A DNA stretch of 10,543 nt, from contig JAFYPS010000045.1 in the NCBI GenBank assembly GCA_017547395.1, positions 1-10,543 of the forward strand, written 5' to 3'. Numbering within the stretch: position 1 is the stretch's first letter; each line of letters starts with the position of its first letter. The DNA is from Clostridia bacterium. Lineage in GTDB: Bacteria > Bacillota_A > Clostridia > Oscillospirales > CAG-272. Positions 9,095-10,543 of this stretch are shown here, one piece after another. The notes under the pieces are model-generated. The model was not told the origin of the DNA and ran no database searches. It saw only the letters and a list, made by a program, of their open reading frames with translations. The translations under genes were made by a program, and so were the position numbers.

Positions 9095-9255
9095 GGAATC
9101 GACCCCCTCAAATCCAAAGGATTTGAAATAACTGCGCGACGAACTTAAGTAAAAATACGTGCAAAGAAAATCGCGCAGTTTGGGTTCTGATTCCCCGTAT
9201 CGCGAAGCGAGGGATCAGGGCTCGCAAAGCGAGACCTTGGGGTTACGATTCCCCC
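9095..9255. repeat. Structured non-coding element with nested inverted repeats and T-arm-like copies
   Basis: No credible gene lies between 9080 and 9325. Outer arms GGAATCGACCCC (9095-9106) and GGGGTTACGATTCC (9239-9252) pair with a two-base bulge. They enclose TCAAATCC/GGATTTGA (9108-9115/9119-9126), AACTGCGCGA/TCGCGCAGTT (9130-9139/9171-9180), CTGATTCCC/GGGATCAG (9187-9195/9211-9218) capped by TCGC-GAA-GCGA, and CTCGC-AAA-GCGAG (9221-9233). Three segments resemble the tRNA-Glu T-arm: 9095-9107 on the minus strand, 9182-9196 and 9239-9255. It may be a dispersed repeat, a decayed tRNA-derived element or an RNA. A 62-codon frame at 9159-9347 crosses it and overlaps cca, but it has no Shine-Dalgarno site and unlikely composition, so I do not call it a gene. 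Confidence 0.6.
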
Positions 9256-9287
9256 ACAATATCGCAGTAGATTTTTTTGTTCTTTTG

Positions 9288-9296
9288 TGTTACAAT
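9288..9296 (+). promoter_or_regulatory. Probable extended -10 promoter for the cca gene
   Basis: TACAAT (9291-9296) is preceded by TG at 9288-9289, an extended -10. The position 17 bases upstream (9268-9273) holds only a poor -35 match, TAGATT. Start would be near 9303, about 23 bases before the cca ATG. Confidence 0.6.
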
Positions 9297-9325
9297 AGAA
9301 TTACACCGGTGAAAGGAGGTAGGAT

Positions 9326-10480
9326 ATGTATATTCCGAAACAGGTAGAATATATTTTGAACAAACTTAATGCTGCGGGCTATGAGGGTTATCTTGTCGGC
9401 GGATGTGTAAGGGACTATCTTCTTTCAAAAGAGCCAAGCGATTTTGACGTTGCAACTAACGCACTCCCTGAAAAAACGGCAGAGATTTTTGCAGATGATA
9501 AAGTGATACCGACGGGACTGAAGCATGGCACTGTCACTGTTATTCATTGTGGTTGTCCTTTTGAAATTACTACCTACAGAACCGAAACAACGTATACCGA
9601 CGGGCGTCATCCCGACAGCGTTTCGTTTACCTTAAACCTTGCCGACGACCTTTGCCGCAGAGACTTCACCGTTAACGCTATGGCGATGGGGCTTGACGGT
9701 GTAACCGTAGACTTGTACGGCGGAAGAAAAGACCTTGAGGGCAAAATAATACGCGCTGTAGGCGATCCGAAACTCAGATTTACCGAGGATGCACTCAGAA
9801 TTCTCCGCGCGTTCCGCTTTGCATCGAAACTTGGTTTTGAAATAGAAGAAGAAACTCTTAAAGCGGCGGCAGAACTCTCACCGAGACTTTCCCTTGTGTC
9901 ACGTGAAAGAGTATTTGCCGAGCTTGAAAAACTGCTTGTAGGAAAATCGGCTTCAAAAATCCTTAAGCTTATGGAAGAGCATAAGATCTTTGACAGTATT
10001 TTAAAAAATCCCGATATAAACAGGGACGCGTTCTCTATAATAGACGGCCTGCCCGCACGTGCCGACGTTCGGCTTGCGGCATTGATTTTCAAAGACAAAA
10101 ATGCAGCTTCGCATATTTCCTCGCTTAAGACGTCTGCCGATTTTTCAAGCCGGGTTAAGCGAATAATAGATTGCGAGATTCCGTCGAGCCTTGATTTGCC
10201 GACACTTCGTCGCGCGATATACCTTTATGGCGGAGATGCGCTTGCCGACTGTGCGCTTGTAGAACGGAATACAGAACTTTACAGAGCAGTTTCGGATTTG
10301 CTTGAAAATGAAAATTGTTTTAGCGTATCCGACCTTAAAATAAGCGGCAGCGATATTATCGAAAATACCGATCTGCGCGGCAGAGAAATCGGTGAAAAAC
10401 TTACTGAGGTGCTTTTTGCGGTTTTTGACGAAAAAATCCGTAATACCTATGAAGAGGAAATTGCATTAATTAAAAGTTGA
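9326..10480 (+). CDS. cca: tRNA nucleotidyltransferase (class II, CCA-adding enzyme type)
   Basis: This is a 384-residue cytoplasmic enzyme that adds or repairs the 3' CCA of tRNAs from CTP and ATP without a template. The N-terminal head shows YLVGGCVRD (22-30) and the metal-binding DFDVAT (39-44, D39 and D41), then GLKHGTVTV (64-72) and RRDFTVNAMA (111-120). The nucleotide-selecting neck has EDALRILRAFRF (154-165) and ASKLGF. A helical RNA-binding body and tail follow to residue 384, somewhat short for the family. The ATG at 9326 follows a near-perfect AAAGGAGGT (9312-9320). Some Bacillota and other bacteria split CC- and A-addition between two enzymes, and poly(A) polymerases share the fold. 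A full CCA-adding role is the simplest reading but is not proven. Its position beside a tRNA pair fits the role. Confidence 0.93.
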   Translation: MYIPKQVEYILNKLNAAGYEGYLVGGCVRDYLLSKEPSDFDVATNALPEKTAEIFADDKVIPTGLKHGTVTVIHCGCPFEITTYRTETTYTDGRHPDSVSFTLNLADDLCRRDFTVNAMAMGLDGVTVDLYGGRKDLEGKIIRAVGDPKLRFTEDALRILRAFRFASKLGFEIEEETLKAAAELSPRLSLVSRERVFAELEKLLVGKSASKILKLMEEHKIFDSILKNPDINRDAFSIIDGLPARADVRLAALIFKDKNAASHISSLKTSADFSSRVKRIIDCEIPSSLDLPTLRRAIYLYGGDALADCALVERNTELYRAVSDLLENENCFSVSDLKISGSDIIENTDLRGREIGEKLTEVLFAVFDEKIRNTYEEEIALIKS

Positions 10481-10505
10481 CAATCGCCAAAAAGTATAGT
10501 ACAAT
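10477..10505 (+). promoter_or_regulatory. Sigma-A promoter for the next gene, overlapping the cca stop codon
   Basis: TTGACA (10477-10482) and TACAAT (10500-10505) are 17 bases apart. The -35 hexamer contains the TGA stop of cca (10478-10480). No terminator separates the two units, so the next gene may be read from both this promoter and cca transcripts. Confidence 0.88.
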
Positions 10506-10531
10506 ATAAAGTAATGCAATATTATGAATAT

Positions 10532-10537
10532 GGAGGT
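10532..10537 (+). promoter_or_regulatory. Ribosome binding site of a gene starting at or just past the window edge
   Basis: GGAGGT at 10532-10537, about 30 bases downstream of the promoter, predicts a start codon at or just after 10543. ATG codons at 10513 and 10524 lie upstream of or too close to this site to use it. The product cannot be seen. Confidence 0.7.
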
Positions 10538-10543
10538 ACAGTA

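Noticed and set aside
8828..9131. Open reading frames running across the promoter and both tRNA genes
   Set aside because: They overlap two well-formed cloverleafs and a terminator, and their peptides are translations of tRNA sequence.
9159..9347. 62-codon open frame between the tRNA unit and cca
   Set aside because: It has no Shine-Dalgarno site, is arginine- and serine-rich owing to the hairpin repeats, and overlaps the cca start; it is better explained as non-coding structure.

Overview
The window looks like chromosomal DNA of a Gram-positive anaerobe of the class Clostridia, probably an Oscillospiraceae/Ruminococcaceae-like gut commensal. The reasons are near-consensus sigma-A promoters (TTGACA, 17 bp, TATAAT-like), strong AGGAGG ribosome binding sites, frequent GTG and TTG starts, a plant-polysaccharide-type glycosidase, and protein sequences typical of that group. 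The taxonomic call is an inference. All recognised genes lie on the + strand.

Layout. (1) 1-1145: the 3' part of a GH43-type glycoside hydrolase gene. Its last codons and stop lie inside a rho-independent terminator. (2) 1176-7881: a complete F-type ATP synthase operon in canonical order, atpI-atpB-atpE-atpF-atpH-atpA-atpG-atpD-atpC. It has a perfect extended sigma-A promoter at the front and a 13-bp hairpin terminator at the end. The genes are tightly packed, with overlaps at atpF/atpH, atpH/atpA and atpD/atpC. (3) 7903-8798: a DUF368 membrane protein gene with its own probable promoter, from the family now linked to undecaprenyl-phosphate recycling. (4) 8828-9079: a strong promoter, tRNA-Met(CAT), tRNA-Glu(TTC) and a terminator. 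(5) 9084-9325: a short non-coding stretch packed with inverted repeats and degenerate copies of a tRNA T-arm. (6) 9326-10480: a tRNA nucleotidyltransferase (CCA-adding type) gene. A further promoter overlaps its stop codon, and a Shine-Dalgarno site at the window edge belongs to the next gene.

Functional picture. The ATP synthase operon encodes the membrane sector (a, c, b, with the helper AtpI) and the F1 sector (delta, alpha, gamma, beta, epsilon). Subunit c carries two membrane glutamates (E31, E64) with T65, T66 and Y69. This matches the two-carboxylate Na+-binding motif described for Fusobacterium nucleatum, so a sodium-coupled enzyme is predicted. Epsilon is only 87 residues and lacks the C-terminal helical domain used for autoinhibition. 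The tRNA pair and the CCA-adding enzyme form a small tRNA-related neighbourhood.

Most of the window is well-known housekeeping machinery. I see no CRISPR array, defence system or intact mobile element. The items that most deserve a second look are the c-subunit ion site, the shortened epsilon and the structured T-arm-rich element after the tRNA genes.
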